Source: BJGV01 sp965205785 (GTDB lineage Bacteria > Pseudomonadota > Gammaproteobacteria > Burkholderiales > Nitrosomonadaceae). From it: 64,000 bases of DNA. This document shows positions 53,075 to 62,398 of the stretch, in pieces; position 1 is the first letter of the stretch; the number at the start of each line of letters is the position of its first letter. The position numbers were made by a program, and so were the translations under genes. Under the pieces are notes generated by a model. The model searched no databases. It saw nothing but the letters and a program-made list of their open reading frames with translations, and was not told where the DNA came from. Location of the stretch: the NCBI GenBank assembly GCA_965205785.1, contig OZ242188.1, forward strand, positions 1,364,001 to 1,428,000. The letters are read 5' to 3'.

Positions 53075-54661
53075 CTATGTTTTTAATATAGTATCTATTG
53101 CTTTTAGCTGTGTATTAGGATAGTCCATACTAAAATGTAGGCCACGACTTTCATGACGCAACATAGCACTTTGTACAATCAAATCTGCAGTGTCTACTAG
53201 ATTGCGAAGTTCTAACAGATCACTAGTCACACGAAAGTTTGCGTAATACTCACTTATTTCTTCATGTAGTAATTTGATTCGGTGTTGAGCACGCTGCAGG
53301 CGTTTATTAGTTCTAACTATACCAACGTAGTTCCACATAAAACGTCGTAATTCATCCCAGTTATGAGAGATAATAACTTCTTCATCTGCGTGACTAACTC
53401 TACTTTCGTCCCACTGTGGCAGTTTTACATCAGGAATAGACGATTGGTTGAGGATATCTTTGGCAGTTGCTTGACCAAATATGAGACATTCCAATAGTGA
53501 GTTACTTGCAAGACGATTGGCACCATGGAGACCAGTATGTGCAGTTTCTCCTATCGCGTATAAATTATCTAGGTTTGTTTTTCCATTTATATTTGTAACT
53601 ATACCGCCACAGGTGTAATGAGCAGCAGGTACAACTGGGATAGGTTGCTGAGTAATATCTATACCTAGTTCAAGGCAACGAGTATAAATAAATGGGAAGT
53701 GCTTTTTTAAGAAAATAGCTGGTTTGTGTGAAATGTCTAGATAAACACAATCTAGTCCACGTTTTTTCATTTCGAAGTCGATAGCGCGGGCGACAATATC
53801 TCGAGGTGCCAATTCAGCACGTTCATCGTGCAATGGCATGAAGCGCTTCCCACCCGGAAGTTTCAGAATGCCTCCCTCTCCACGTACTGCTTCAGTTATT
53901 AAAAACGATTTAGCATGCGGGTGGTAAAGACAAGTAGGATGGAACTGGATAAATTCCATATTAGCTATATGGCACCCTGCACGCCAGCCCATGGCGATAC
54001 CGTCACCAGTAGCCGTATCAGGATTGGTAGTATAAAGATAAACTTTACCAGCTCCACCAGTTGCTAATACGGTATTTTGTGCAGAGATAGTGCTTACCTT
54101 GCCTGACTGATTATTAAGGGCATAAGCACCATAACAACAATTGCTGTTTGAATCAGTATGGCCCAATTTTTTGCTTGTTATGATGTCAATAGCGATATGG
54201 TATTCAAGTACGAATATATTTTTATGGTTGAGAACTTTTTCGCCTAAGGTTTCTTGTACTGCTTGGCCTGTAGTATCTGCCGCATGGATTATTCTACGTA
54301 CACTATGGCCTCCTTCTCTCGTAAGGTGATACCCAGTATTATTTTCTTGATCACGGGTGAATGGAACTCCTTGTTCGATTAGCCATTGGATTGCTTGTGG
54401 CCCACTTTCTAGTACACTACGAGTAATTTCTTCATTGCACAATCCGGCGCCAGCATTTAGTGTGTCGCGTATATGTGCCTCCGGGGAGTCATCTTCTGAT
54501 AGCGCTGCAGCAATACCGCCTTGAGCCCATCCGCTAGCGCCATCAAGTAATGCTTGTTTGGTTATAATAGCTACTTTTTTGCTTTGTGCTAAATTAAGTG
54601 CAAGTGTCAGGCCGGCAAGACCACTGCCAATAATGAGTGTATCAAAATAGGTATTAGACAT
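53075..54661 (-). CDS. nadB: L-aspartate oxidase
   Basis: NadB oxidises aspartate to iminoaspartate, the first step of NAD synthesis, using FAD. The dinucleotide-binding motif is LIIGSGLAGLTLALNLAQ, followed by GASGWAQGGIAAAL and the catalytic-site marks EGGHSVRRIIHAADTTG and HYTCGGI. The ATG at 54661 is chosen because MSNTYFDTLIIGSG matches the family start. A reading from 54715 adds 18 unlikely residues. The length is 528 residues. It is divergent from rpoE, a common arrangement in proteobacteria. Confidence 0.95.
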   Translation of the reverse strand: MSNTYFDTLIIGSGLAGLTLALNLAQSKKVAIITKQALLDGASGWAQGGIAAALSEDDSPEAHIRDTLNAGAGLCNEEITRSVLESGPQAIQWLIEQGVPFTRDQENNTGYHLTREGGHSVRRIIHAADTTGQAVQETLGEKVLNHKNIFVLEYHIAIDIITSKKLGHTDSNSNCCYGAYALNNQSGKVSTISAQNTVLATGGAGKVYLYTTNPDTATGDGIAMGWRAGCHIANMEFIQFHPTCLYHPHAKSFLITEAVRGEGGILKLPGGKRFMPLHDERAELAPRDIVARAIDFEMKKRGLDCVYLDISHKPAIFLKKHFPFIYTRCLELGIDITQQPIPVVPAAHYTCGGIVTNINGKTNLDNLYAIGETAHTGLHGANRLASNSLLECLIFGQATAKDILNQSSIPDVKLPQWDESRVSHADEEVIISHNWDELRRFMWNYVGIVRTNKRLQRAQHRIKLLHEEISEYYANFRVTSDLLELRNLVDTADLIVQSAMLRHESRGLHFSMDYPNTQLKAIDTILKT

Positions 54662-54858
54662 AGGTGGTGCAACTCTGGTTATAGCTATTGTTAAATTTGC
54701 GGTTAAATTACACAAAAATCATAACAGACTTCAGGCTAGGATATACAATATCCCGGACATTCTTAGAATAACCCTGTTTGAATATGAACTAATATAGGAT
54801 GTATATTGTCTCTTAATACAGGCAATACATGGAATGTAAGAGATAGAATTTTAGCAAC

Positions 54859-54886
54859 GGAACTCGGTTTTCGATTGAAGCCCTGA
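54859..54886 (+). promoter_or_regulatory. Candidate sigma-E promoter before rpoE
   Basis: GGAACTC (54859-54865) and CCTGA (54882-54886) are 16 bp apart. The sigma-E consensus is GGAACTT, 16 bp, TCTGA, so 10 of 12 bases fit. It lies about 80 bp before the rpoE start, which would give autoregulation. A TATAAT at 54931 may serve a second, sigma-70 promoter. Confidence 0.5.
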
Positions 54887-54963
54887 AAGAGTAAATGGCT
54901 ATCATGCCATGATGTAGTAGTGATCACTGGTATAATTCATTAAATTCAGGGAACGTGCGGCAT

Positions 54964-55566
54964 ATGAGTGACCGAGAAATTGATCAGCAGTTGGTAGAAC
55001 GTGCTCAGCGTGGAGATAAGCAGGCGTTCGAGTTATTGGTGATCAAATATCAACGGAAGCTAGCTAGATTATTATCACAGTTTATTCGTGATTCGGCTGA
55101 AGTTGAGGACGTTGCGCAGGAAACTTTTATAAAGGCATATAGGTCTTTATCATCTTTCCGTGGCGATAGTGCCTTTTATACTTGGTTGTATCGCATTGGT
55201 ATTAATGCAGCAAAGAATTTTTTAGTTGCTCAGAAGCGAAGAGCATCTACTACTTCTAACGGATTTGATATAGAGGATGCAGAAAATTTTGAGGAAGGTG
55301 GCCAATTGCGGGAGTTAGATACCCCTGAAAGTGAATTAATGAGTAAGCAAATTGCTCAAACAGTACATCGGACTTTGCATGAGCTACCTGAAGAACTACG
55401 TACAGCAATTACACTAAGAGAAATAGAGGGTCTAAGCTATGAAGAAATTGCGAACATAATGAGTTGTCCGACCGGGACAGTGCGGTCTCGAATATTTCGT
55501 GCTCGTGAAGCAATTTCAGATAAATTACAATCTGTTATGGAAACAAGTAAAGACAAAAGGTGGTAG
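54964..55566 (+). CDS. rpoE: Sigma-E (RpoE) extracytoplasmic function sigma factor
   Basis: This sigma factor directs the envelope stress response. Region 2 shows VEDVAQETFIKAYRSLSSFRG and FYTWLYRIGINAAKNFL. Region 4 shows LPEELRTAITLREIEGLSYEEIA and MSCPTGTVRSRIFRARE. The ATG at 54964 gives MSDREIDQQLVERAQ, the usual family start. A GTG at 54955 has a closer AGGGA site, so the start is not fully certain. The length is about 200 residues. The anti-sigma gene follows within 2 bp. Confidence 0.95.
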   Translation: MSDREIDQQLVERAQRGDKQAFELLVIKYQRKLARLLSQFIRDSAEVEDVAQETFIKAYRSLSSFRGDSAFYTWLYRIGINAAKNFLVAQKRRASTTSNGFDIEDAENFEEGGQLRELDTPESELMSKQIAQTVHRTLHELPEELRTAITLREIEGLSYEEIANIMSCPTGTVRSRIFRAREAISDKLQSVMETSKDKRW

Positions 55567-55567
55567 T

Positions 55568-56188
55568 ATGAAAGATAAAATCTCTGCATTGATGGATGGT
55601 GAGCTGGACAGTATAGAGGCACCAGACATAATCAACCATGTTAAAAAAACTGATAACCTGCGCAAAGAATGGTCAAAATATCATTTAATTGGAGATGCAT
55701 TACGTCAGCCAGAGATGCCGGCATTTGACATTGCATCAGGCATAAGAAAAAAATTGGCTTTAGAGCCCACTGTATTGGCCCCAGAATCTCCTAAAGAACA
55801 TAAAGGCAAGGTTTTTGCATTTGCGGTTGCTGCATCAATGGTAACAGCTGTAGCAGCAGTAGCATGGATGGGCGGGCAGACAATAGACAAGCCTCTTAAT
55901 CCCGTTTCTAACAAAGCAGCTCTTCAGGCGTCTGTACAGACTGAATCAACTGAACCTACTGTAGTACCTGTTCCTGTTCTGACTCAAAAGGAGGCGCCCA
56001 TAACAGATAAGTCAGTTCTTCAGGCAGCTGTTCAGGTAGACTCTGCTGTAATTCAAATTCCTGCACCAATTCAACTTAACGACTATTTATTTGCTCACGA
56101 AGAATTTTCTCCTCGTACCATGATTCGTGGCGTGTCGCCCTATATGCGCACAGTTTCTGATCCATATAAGAGACCTATCAACAGATGA
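55568..56188 (+). CDS. rseA: Anti-sigma-E factor RseA/MucA type
   Basis: The protein holds sigma-E inactive at the membrane until it is cut. Residues 1-70 form the sigma-binding domain (KISALMDGELDSIEAPDII, then WSKYHLIGDALRQPEMP). One membrane segment follows at about residues 83-101 (VFAFAVAASMVTAVAAVAWM). The rest is periplasmic and low in structure, with two similar Ala/Val/Gln-rich blocks (KAALQASVQTEST and KSVLQAAVQVDSA). The ATG at 55568 is chosen over the longer reading inside rpoE. It overlaps mucB by 4 bp. Confidence 0.9.
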   Translation: MKDKISALMDGELDSIEAPDIINHVKKTDNLRKEWSKYHLIGDALRQPEMPAFDIASGIRKKLALEPTVLAPESPKEHKGKVFAFAVAASMVTAVAAVAWMGGQTIDKPLNPVSNKAALQASVQTESTEPTVVPVPVLTQKEAPITDKSVLQAAVQVDSAVIQIPAPIQLNDYLFAHEEFSPRTMIRGVSPYMRTVSDPYKRPINR

Positions 56189-57237
56189 TAAAAAGTTTTG
56201 CGATAGTTACTCTCATATTATCTCTTTCTGGCTTTGTATTCTCTTCATTTGCAGAGGACGCTCTTCATATATCAACAGAAGCCCAAGGCAGGTTACAAAG
56301 TGTTGTGGATGCTAGTGCATCAAAAGAAGCACAGGTTTGGTTACAAAACATTGTTGATGCACCCCGCAAACATAATTACACCGGTATTTTCGTATATTCG
56401 TCTGGTGGTCATATGGAGACGTCACGTGTCGTACATATGGTGAATAGTGAAGGGGAATTTGAGAGAATAGAGGTACTTGATGGTTCGCCTCGTGAGATAG
56501 TTCGTAGTAACGACGAGGTTAAATGTTATTTTCCAGACAGAAAGACTGTAGTGACCGGAAAAAGAGGATTGCAGAAGTTTTTCCCAGCATTGTTGCCTGA
56601 ACCATTGAGTAAGATTAATAACAACTATATTGTAAAGAAAGGTGGAAAGGAGCGGATTAGCGATTATGAATGTCAGGTAATCCTGTTGGAGTCTAAGGAT
56701 AGCATGCGATATAGCCAGAAATTGTGGGTAGATACTGCCACAGGCTTGTTACTTAAAGCAGCAGTAATGGACCAAGATCAGGTTGTTGAACAGTTTGTTT
56801 TTACTCAACTTGAAATTGATGGCAAGATAAATAAAGAGTTGTTGAAACCAAGGTATGTTACAGAAATTACTGAGATACATGATACTAATCCAGTTTCTTC
56901 CGAAATGGCGAAAGGTGAGTTAGGTTGGCAGGTGGAGAACTTACCCCCAGGTTTTTCAAAAATTAATGAGGTAAAGCGTAATTTTTCTGGGAAATCGATA
57001 CCTGTTGGACATATTACGCTTTCGGATGGCATTGCTGCAGTTTCAGTATTTATTAAGCCAGTTACAAAAAATGACCCTATGGAGCCCCGTGATTCTTACC
57101 CACGACAAGGCGCTATTAATATTTATACCCGAACGGTGGGAGACAATGTGGTGACGACGATAGGTGAGGTACCATCGGCGACAGTGATGCAAATTGGTAA
57201 CTCTGTTAAAAATTACAAAGTTAATTGGACAGAATAA
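56185..57237 (+). CDS. mucB: Sigma-E regulatory protein MucB/RseB
   Basis: MucB is a periplasmic protein that shields the anti-sigma factor from proteolysis and may sense lipid signals. A signal peptide covers about residues 1-23. The MucB_RseB domain shows YTGIFVYSSGGHMETSRVVH, CYFPDRKTVV and LWVDTATGLLLKAAVMD. The C-terminal domain has GWQVENLPPGF and HITLSDGIAAVSVFI. The 350 residues are a little above the usual 320, through a repeat-like stretch near residues 30-50 (RLQSVVDASASKEAQVWLQ). Confidence 0.92.
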   Translation: MIKSFAIVTLILSLSGFVFSSFAEDALHISTEAQGRLQSVVDASASKEAQVWLQNIVDAPRKHNYTGIFVYSSGGHMETSRVVHMVNSEGEFERIEVLDGSPREIVRSNDEVKCYFPDRKTVVTGKRGLQKFFPALLPEPLSKINNNYIVKKGGKERISDYECQVILLESKDSMRYSQKLWVDTATGLLLKAAVMDQDQVVEQFVFTQLEIDGKINKELLKPRYVTEITEIHDTNPVSSEMAKGELGWQVENLPPGFSKINEVKRNFSGKSIPVGHITLSDGIAAVSVFIKPVTKNDPMEPRDSYPRQGAINIYTRTVGDNVVTTIGEVPSATVMQIGNSVKNYKVNWTE

Positions 57238-57416
57238 AAAGAGCCATAAATTTATGGTTGTTAAGTAACGCGAATAGTATTGATGGTTAGGTTGCTTCTA
57301 GTATCTCCCACTTTGATTTAGATTACTTGGCGTCACAGACATAATTTCAGGTAGAAAGTTTATCTAAATTTTGGTCAGGTTCCGGTTCTATCTTTTTATT
57401 TTTTAAGCAGGAAATA

Positions 57417-58859
57417 ATGCATAAATTTATTCTAATTATATTATTTTTGTTTTCTCTTCCTATTTCTGCACAGAATAGAGAATTACCTGATTTTACTGAT
57501 CTGATTGATATGCATGGAGCTGCAGTGGTAAATATTAGTACTGTACAAACCCATAATAGATCAAGAAATCAGATGATTCCTGGGATGCCGAATATTCCAG
57601 AGAATAGCCCATTTTATGAATTTTTTCGTCGCCACTCACCACCACATGGTTCTATTCCTAGAGAGTTATTTCCTCGTGGTTCTCCAAGAGAGTTTGAATC
57701 AAAATCACTAGGTTCTGGTTTTATCATTAGCGCAGATGGTTATATATTAACAAATGCACATGTAGTGAACTCAGCAGATGAGATAACGGTAAAGCTAAAC
57801 GATAAACGAGAGTTTAGGGCTGAAGTAATTGGTGCTGATCGTAAGACAGACATTGCTCTTCTGAAGATTGAGGCCAGTAATTTACCTAAGGTGACCCAAG
57901 GTGATCCCAGTAAATTAAGAGTAGGTGAATGGGTTGTGGCTATTGGATCTCCATTTGGCTTCGAGAGTAGCGTGACTGCTGGTATCGTCAGCGCTAAGGG
58001 GCGATCATTAGCACAGGAAAACTATGTTCCCTTTATTCAAACTGACGTGGCTATAAATCCAGGGAATTCTGGGGGGCCACTATTCAATATGAAAGGTGAG
58101 GTGGTTGGCATTAATTCACAAATATGTAGTCGAACCGGTGGTTATATGGGCCTATCGTTTGCTATTCCTATTGATGTTGCCACAGATATTTCTAATCAAT
58201 TGAAGGCTACCGGAAAAGTAAGTCGTGGAAGAATCGGCGTGATGATACAAGAAGTAACCAAAGAATTAGCTGAATCATTTGGATTAGATAAGGCAAGTGG
58301 TGCACTAGTAACTTTAGTCCAAAAGGGTGGTCCTGCAGAGAAGGCCGGCCTCAAGACGAAAGACGTAATCACTGAATTTGATGGTAAAATTGTCACTACT
58401 TCTAGTGACTTGCCTCGTATTGTCGGCGCAACGAAACCGGGATCAGAGGTATCGATTAAAGTATGGAGAAATGGCTCGACAAAGAAATTGATGGTACAGG
58501 TTGATGAGTTCCCATCAGATGAAAAAATTGCCAGTCTAGAAAGAAAAAGAAGCAATAAATCTGATGTATCTAATAGCATGGGGCTTGCGTTGAGAGAACT
58601 TTCTGACAATGAGAAAAAACAACTTGAAATTGATGATGGTTTGCTAGTAGAAGACATGCAACAGGGTATTGCTAGTCGTAGTGGAATGCGCCCTGGAGAT
58701 ATAATTCTGGGAATCAATAACCAAGATGTAACAACAGTTGGGCGGTTCAATCAATTACTTAGCAGAATAAAGAAAGGACGTAATATAGCCTTACTAGTAA
58801 GGCGTGGGAACACAACTTCTTTTATTACCATGAAGCTCAATGGAAGAGATGGCAAATAA
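57417..58859 (+). CDS. degP: Periplasmic serine protease DegP/MucD
   Basis: The protease and chaperone degrades misfolded envelope proteins and is usually under sigma-E control. A signal peptide covers about residues 1-18 (ending PISAQ). The catalytic triad is His in YILTNAHVV, Asp in KTDIALLK and Ser in NPGNSGGPLF. Two PDZ domains follow, with GRIGVMIQEV and MGLALRELS at their starts. The length of 480 residues fits MucD. A 179-bp gap with a CCATAAATTTATGG palindrome separates it from mucB. Confidence 0.95.
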   Translation: MHKFILIILFLFSLPISAQNRELPDFTDLIDMHGAAVVNISTVQTHNRSRNQMIPGMPNIPENSPFYEFFRRHSPPHGSIPRELFPRGSPREFESKSLGSGFIISADGYILTNAHVVNSADEITVKLNDKREFRAEVIGADRKTDIALLKIEASNLPKVTQGDPSKLRVGEWVVAIGSPFGFESSVTAGIVSAKGRSLAQENYVPFIQTDVAINPGNSGGPLFNMKGEVVGINSQICSRTGGYMGLSFAIPIDVATDISNQLKATGKVSRGRIGVMIQEVTKELAESFGLDKASGALVTLVQKGGPAEKAGLKTKDVITEFDGKIVTTSSDLPRIVGATKPGSEVSIKVWRNGSTKKLMVQVDEFPSDEKIASLERKRSNKSDVSNSMGLALRELSDNEKKQLEIDDGLLVEDMQQGIASRSGMRPGDIILGINNQDVTTVGRFNQLLSRIKKGRNIALLVRRGNTTSFITMKLNGRDGK

Positions 58860-59110
58860 TGCCAGAAATAGTTGAGCTGATTATATATGTACGAAAAGAT
58901 TGCCATCTCTGTTTAGATATGATTTCTGAGTTGAAAAAATTGCAAGCGAAGCTTTGTTTTAATATTGAGTTGGTAGATGTAGACAGCAATGCAGGCTTAT
59001 TAGAAAAATATGGAGAGTTCGTTCCTGTGCTTATTGGGGATAATGCGGAAATTTGTCATTTTTATTTGGATGCTAAAGCTCTAGATGCTTATTTTGCCAA
59101 AATTCGCTAG
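58859..59110 (+). CDS. Glutaredoxin-like thiol-disulphide protein (DUF836 type)
   Basis: This 83-residue thioredoxin-fold protein has a CxxC-like site as KDCHLCLDMISELKKL, and the cis-Pro in FVPVLI. The small size and the ending DAYFAKI fit the glutaredoxin family group that commonly lies between degP and lepA in betaproteobacteria. Its start overlaps the degP stop. The partner is unknown. Confidence 0.85.
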   Translation: MPEIVELIIYVRKDCHLCLDMISELKKLQAKLCFNIELVDVDSNAGLLEKYGEFVPVLIGDNAEICHFYLDAKALDAYFAKIR

Positions 59111-59181
59111 AATGTATACTTCTTGAATAAACCTGAGTGGTCAACGCGGGATAAGTTGTTGGAATAGAGCCATAAATTTTG

Positions 59182-59204
59182 AGGGCACAGTATGTGCCCT
59201 TTTT
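59182..59204 (+). terminator. Terminator after the degP-glutaredoxin genes
   Basis: AGGGCACA (59182-59189) pairs perfectly with TGTGCCCT (59193-59200) around the 3-nt loop GTA, with TTTT next. It separates the stress genes from lepA. Confidence 0.8.
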
Positions 59205-59263
59205 AGTTGCTCTGTTACTGAACTTTGACCATTACTCCCCTGATTATCGGACTTCTATTTCAA

Positions 59264-61057
59264 ATGCAGCACATTCGCAATTTTTCTATCATTGCACATA
59301 TTGATCATGGTAAGTCTACTTTGGCTGATCGTATTATTCATTTATGCGGTGGTTTATCAGACCGTGAAATGGAAGCACAAGTATTAGATTCGATGGATCT
59401 GGAACGTGAACGTGGCATTACTATAAAAGCGCAAACAGTTGCACTTGAATATATTTCAACTGATGGTAAATCTTACCTTCTGAATTTGATTGATACTCCA
59501 GGACATGTAGATTTTTCTTACGAAGTGTCGAGGTCTATTGCTGCTTGCGAAGGAGCCTTGCTGGTAGTAGATGCGTCGCAAGGCGTTGAGGCTCAAACTG
59601 TAGCAAACTGTTATGCTGCAATTGAACAAGATATTGAGGTGTTACCTGTATTAAATAAAATTGATTTACCTGCTGCAGAACCTGAAAGGGTTATTGGGGA
59701 GATTGAGGATATCATTGGTATTGATGCCAAGGATGCTTTGCAAGTTAGTGCCAAGACAGGAGAAGGCGTAAAAGACATTTTAGAAGAAATAATTAAGCAG
59801 GTTCCTTCGCCAGAAGGTGATCCTACAGCTCCGTTGAAAGCCCTTATTATTGATTCATGGTTCGATAACTATGTCGGAGTTGTTATGCTGGTGCGAGTTG
59901 TGGATGGAATTCTTAAACCTAAAGATAGAATTTTACTCATGGCAAGTAAAACTGATTATTTATGTGAAGAAGTTGGTGTATTCACACCAAAATCGGAAAA
60001 TCGAGTATCTTTAAGTGCGGGAGAAGTTGGCTTTATTATTTCTGGCATTAAAGAACTAAAGTCTGCAAAGGTTGGGGATACTGTTACTCTTGCAAAACAT
60101 CCTGCTGATAATCCGTTACACGGTTTTAAAGAGATTAAACCACAGGTATTTGCTGGGCTCTATCCGATCGAGTCTAATCAATACGATTCTTTACGAGACG
60201 CACTTGAGAAATTAAAACTCAATGACTCTTCATTGCAGTATGATCCCGAAACATCACAAGCTCTAGGCTTTGGTTTTCGTTGTGGATTTCTCGGACTTTT
60301 ACATTTGGATATTGTGCAGGAGAGATTAGAACGAGAATACAACATAGACCTTATTACAACAGCTCCTACAGTAGTTTGTGAGGTGGTTATGCGTGATGGT
60401 ACAGTAGTAGAAATTGATAACCCATCTAGAATGCCCGATTCTTCAAAGATTGAGGAAATACGGGAACCTATAATTGTTGCAACCATTCTAGTTCCTCAGG
60501 AATATGTCGGTGCTATTATTACTTTGTGTATAGGTAAGCGTGGAGTACAGAAAGATATGCAATATATGGGTAGGCAGGTGATGCTTACTTTTGAGTTGCC
60601 ATTAAATGAAGTAGTTATGGATTTTTTTGATAAGCTTAAGTCTACTAGCAGGGGATACGCTTCGCTGGACTATGAGTTTAAAGAATTTCGTGCTGCCGAT
60701 TTAGTTAAGCTCGATATACTTATTAATGGAGAAAAAGTAGACGCGTTATCACTAATAGTACACCGTATGAATAGTAACCATCGAGGACGGGATCTGGTAC
60801 AAAGGATGCGTGGTTTGATTCCTCGTCAAATGTTTGATATTGCGGTACAGGCTGCGATTGGTGCACACATTATTGCTAGAGAGACTATCAAGGCGTTACG
60901 TAAGAATGTTCTTGCTAAATGTTATGGTGGTGATATCAGTAGGAAACGTAAATTATTAGAAAAACAAAAAGCTGGAAAGAAAAGAATGAAGAATGTTGGT
61001 AATGTACAGATTCCACAAGAGGCATTTCTGGCAATATTGCAGGTAAGTGATAAATAG
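59264..61057 (+). CDS. lepA: Elongation factor 4 (LepA)
   Basis: LepA is a ribosomal GTPase linked to back-translocation and initiation. The GTPase motifs are AHIDHGKST, DTPGHVD and NKIDLP. The C-terminal LepA-specific domain has KCYGGDISRKRKLLEKQK and ends QIPQEAFLAILQV. The ATG at 59264 gives MQHIRNFSIIAHIDHG, the normal start. The frame is open upstream to 59225, but that would add 13 unlike residues. The length is 597 residues. Confidence 0.97.
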   Translation: MQHIRNFSIIAHIDHGKSTLADRIIHLCGGLSDREMEAQVLDSMDLERERGITIKAQTVALEYISTDGKSYLLNLIDTPGHVDFSYEVSRSIAACEGALLVVDASQGVEAQTVANCYAAIEQDIEVLPVLNKIDLPAAEPERVIGEIEDIIGIDAKDALQVSAKTGEGVKDILEEIIKQVPSPEGDPTAPLKALIIDSWFDNYVGVVMLVRVVDGILKPKDRILLMASKTDYLCEEVGVFTPKSENRVSLSAGEVGFIISGIKELKSAKVGDTVTLAKHPADNPLHGFKEIKPQVFAGLYPIESNQYDSLRDALEKLKLNDSSLQYDPETSQALGFGFRCGFLGLLHLDIVQERLEREYNIDLITTAPTVVCEVVMRDGTVVEIDNPSRMPDSSKIEEIREPIIVATILVPQEYVGAIITLCIGKRGVQKDMQYMGRQVMLTFELPLNEVVMDFFDKLKSTSRGYASLDYEFKEFRAADLVKLDILINGEKVDALSLIVHRMNSNHRGRDLVQRMRGLIPRQMFDIAVQAAIGAHIIARETIKALRKNVLAKCYGGDISRKRKLLEKQKAGKKRMKNVGNVQIPQEAFLAILQVSDK

Positions 61058-61145
61058 TAGAAGGAAATATTAGAGATTAACTACATAAATAATTGTGTAG
61101 CATCTTGTTTAGTAGACTTACAAGGATTACTTAATAGGGCACTGA

Positions 61146-61949
61146 ATGAATTTTCCTCTAATTATGTTGATTTTGTTGGCAGTTACCGGTGGTATCTGGC
61201 TTCTTGATTTTTTTGTATTACGGCATAGCCGTTCAAAAGAGGATAATGAGCCGTGGTGGGTAGAATATCCAAAAAGTTTTTTTCCAGTAATCCTTATTGT
61301 ATTTTGTCTAAGGTCTTTCTTGGTAGAGCCTTTTAAAATTCCATCGGGTTCAATGATTCCAACCTTACTGGTAGGAGATTTTATTCTAGTCAATAAATAT
61401 ACTTACGGTATCCGGTTGCCAGTTATTAACCTTAAGGTATCCGATATGAATAAACCTAAGCGGGGGGAAGTAATGGTGTTCCGCTACCCTGAAGATCCAT
61501 CAATGGACTACATTAAACGTATAGTAGGCCTTCCTGGAGACTTAATAACTTACCGTAATAAGAAGCTGATGATTAATGGTACCCCAGTGCAAATGAAGCC
61601 TACAGGCGAATATACCTATGTTGAGTCTGGTATAAATTATGTGTATAGCAGGGGTTATGTAGAATCAATAAATGGGCATAATCACACCATAATAATTAAT
61701 CCGGTAATGCCTAGCGTACAGATTTCTGGTGTGCGTCAGTTTCCATCATATGAGAATTGTGACTACAATCATTCTGGTTTTACTTGTAAGGTGCCTGCTG
61801 GAAACTATTTCACAATGGGAGATAACCGTGATAGTAGTAGTGATAGCCGTTACTGGGGGTTTGTTCCTGAAAGTAATATAGTTGGTAAGGCATTTTTGGT
61901 TTGGTGGAATTTCAATGATCTAAGTCGGATTGGAGTATCAATCAAATAG
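61146..61949 (+). CDS. lepB: Signal peptidase I
   Basis: This inner-membrane peptidase cuts signal peptides from exported proteins. Two membrane segments lie at about residues 3-25 and 45-61. The catalytic Ser69 is in PSGSMIPTL and the general-base Lys is in YIKRIVGLPGD. The late conserved box MGDNRDSSSDSRYWG is intact. The length of 267 residues is normal. Its target here includes AmoB, which has a clear signal peptide. Confidence 0.96.
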   Translation: MNFPLIMLILLAVTGGIWLLDFFVLRHSRSKEDNEPWWVEYPKSFFPVILIVFCLRSFLVEPFKIPSGSMIPTLLVGDFILVNKYTYGIRLPVINLKVSDMNKPKRGEVMVFRYPEDPSMDYIKRIVGLPGDLITYRNKKLMINGTPVQMKPTGEYTYVESGINYVYSRGYVESINGHNHTIIINPVMPSVQISGVRQFPSYENCDYNHSGFTCKVPAGNYFTMGDNRDSSSDSRYWGFVPESNIVGKAFLVWWNFNDLSRIGVSIK

Positions 61950-61982
61950 TTGAATATAATGTTTAAATCTTAGGAGAATATT

Positions 61983-62354
61983 ATGCAGCGCGACATAAGG
62001 TATAAACAAAAAGGTGAGGGTTTATTGGTCTTAATCTTATGGGCATTAATAGCGATCTTTGTTGTTATGTTAGTGCTTAAATTGCTTCCTGTATACAGAG
62101 AAAATATGGCTATAAAATCAGCTCTCGTGGCTATGGCCAGTGATCCTGTTCTACAAAATGGTACAAAAGGAGAAGTTAGAAGTTCATTTAATAAGCGTGC
62201 CCAAATAGATGACATAAGTGTTGTTAATGGAAGTGATCTTGAAATTGATAAGGAGGACGGACAAATGGTAGTAGGCATTACTTACTCAGTTAAAACACCT
62301 TTATTCGCAAATATCTCTTTGTTCATAGATTTCAACGAGAGTAGTGGAAAGTAA
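61983..62354 (+). CDS. DUF4845 membrane protein
   Basis: The 123-residue protein has one N-terminal membrane segment (LLVLILWALIAIFVVMLVLK) and a periplasmic domain. DUF4845 genes are usually found between lepB and rnc, as here. Their function is unknown. Recognisable marks are VYRENMAIKSAL and VVGITYSVKTPLFANISLFI. Confidence 0.85.
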   Translation: MQRDIRYKQKGEGLLVLILWALIAIFVVMLVLKLLPVYRENMAIKSALVAMASDPVLQNGTKGEVRSSFNKRAQIDDISVVNGSDLEIDKEDGQMVVGITYSVKTPLFANISLFIDFNESSGK

Positions 62355-62398
62355 TTAGTAGAATAATTAATATAGACTACATACAAGCCTATCAGGAG

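Noticed and set aside
58196..58750. 184-residue antisense frame in degP
   Set aside because: It is Ser-rich and antisense to a well-conserved protease gene.
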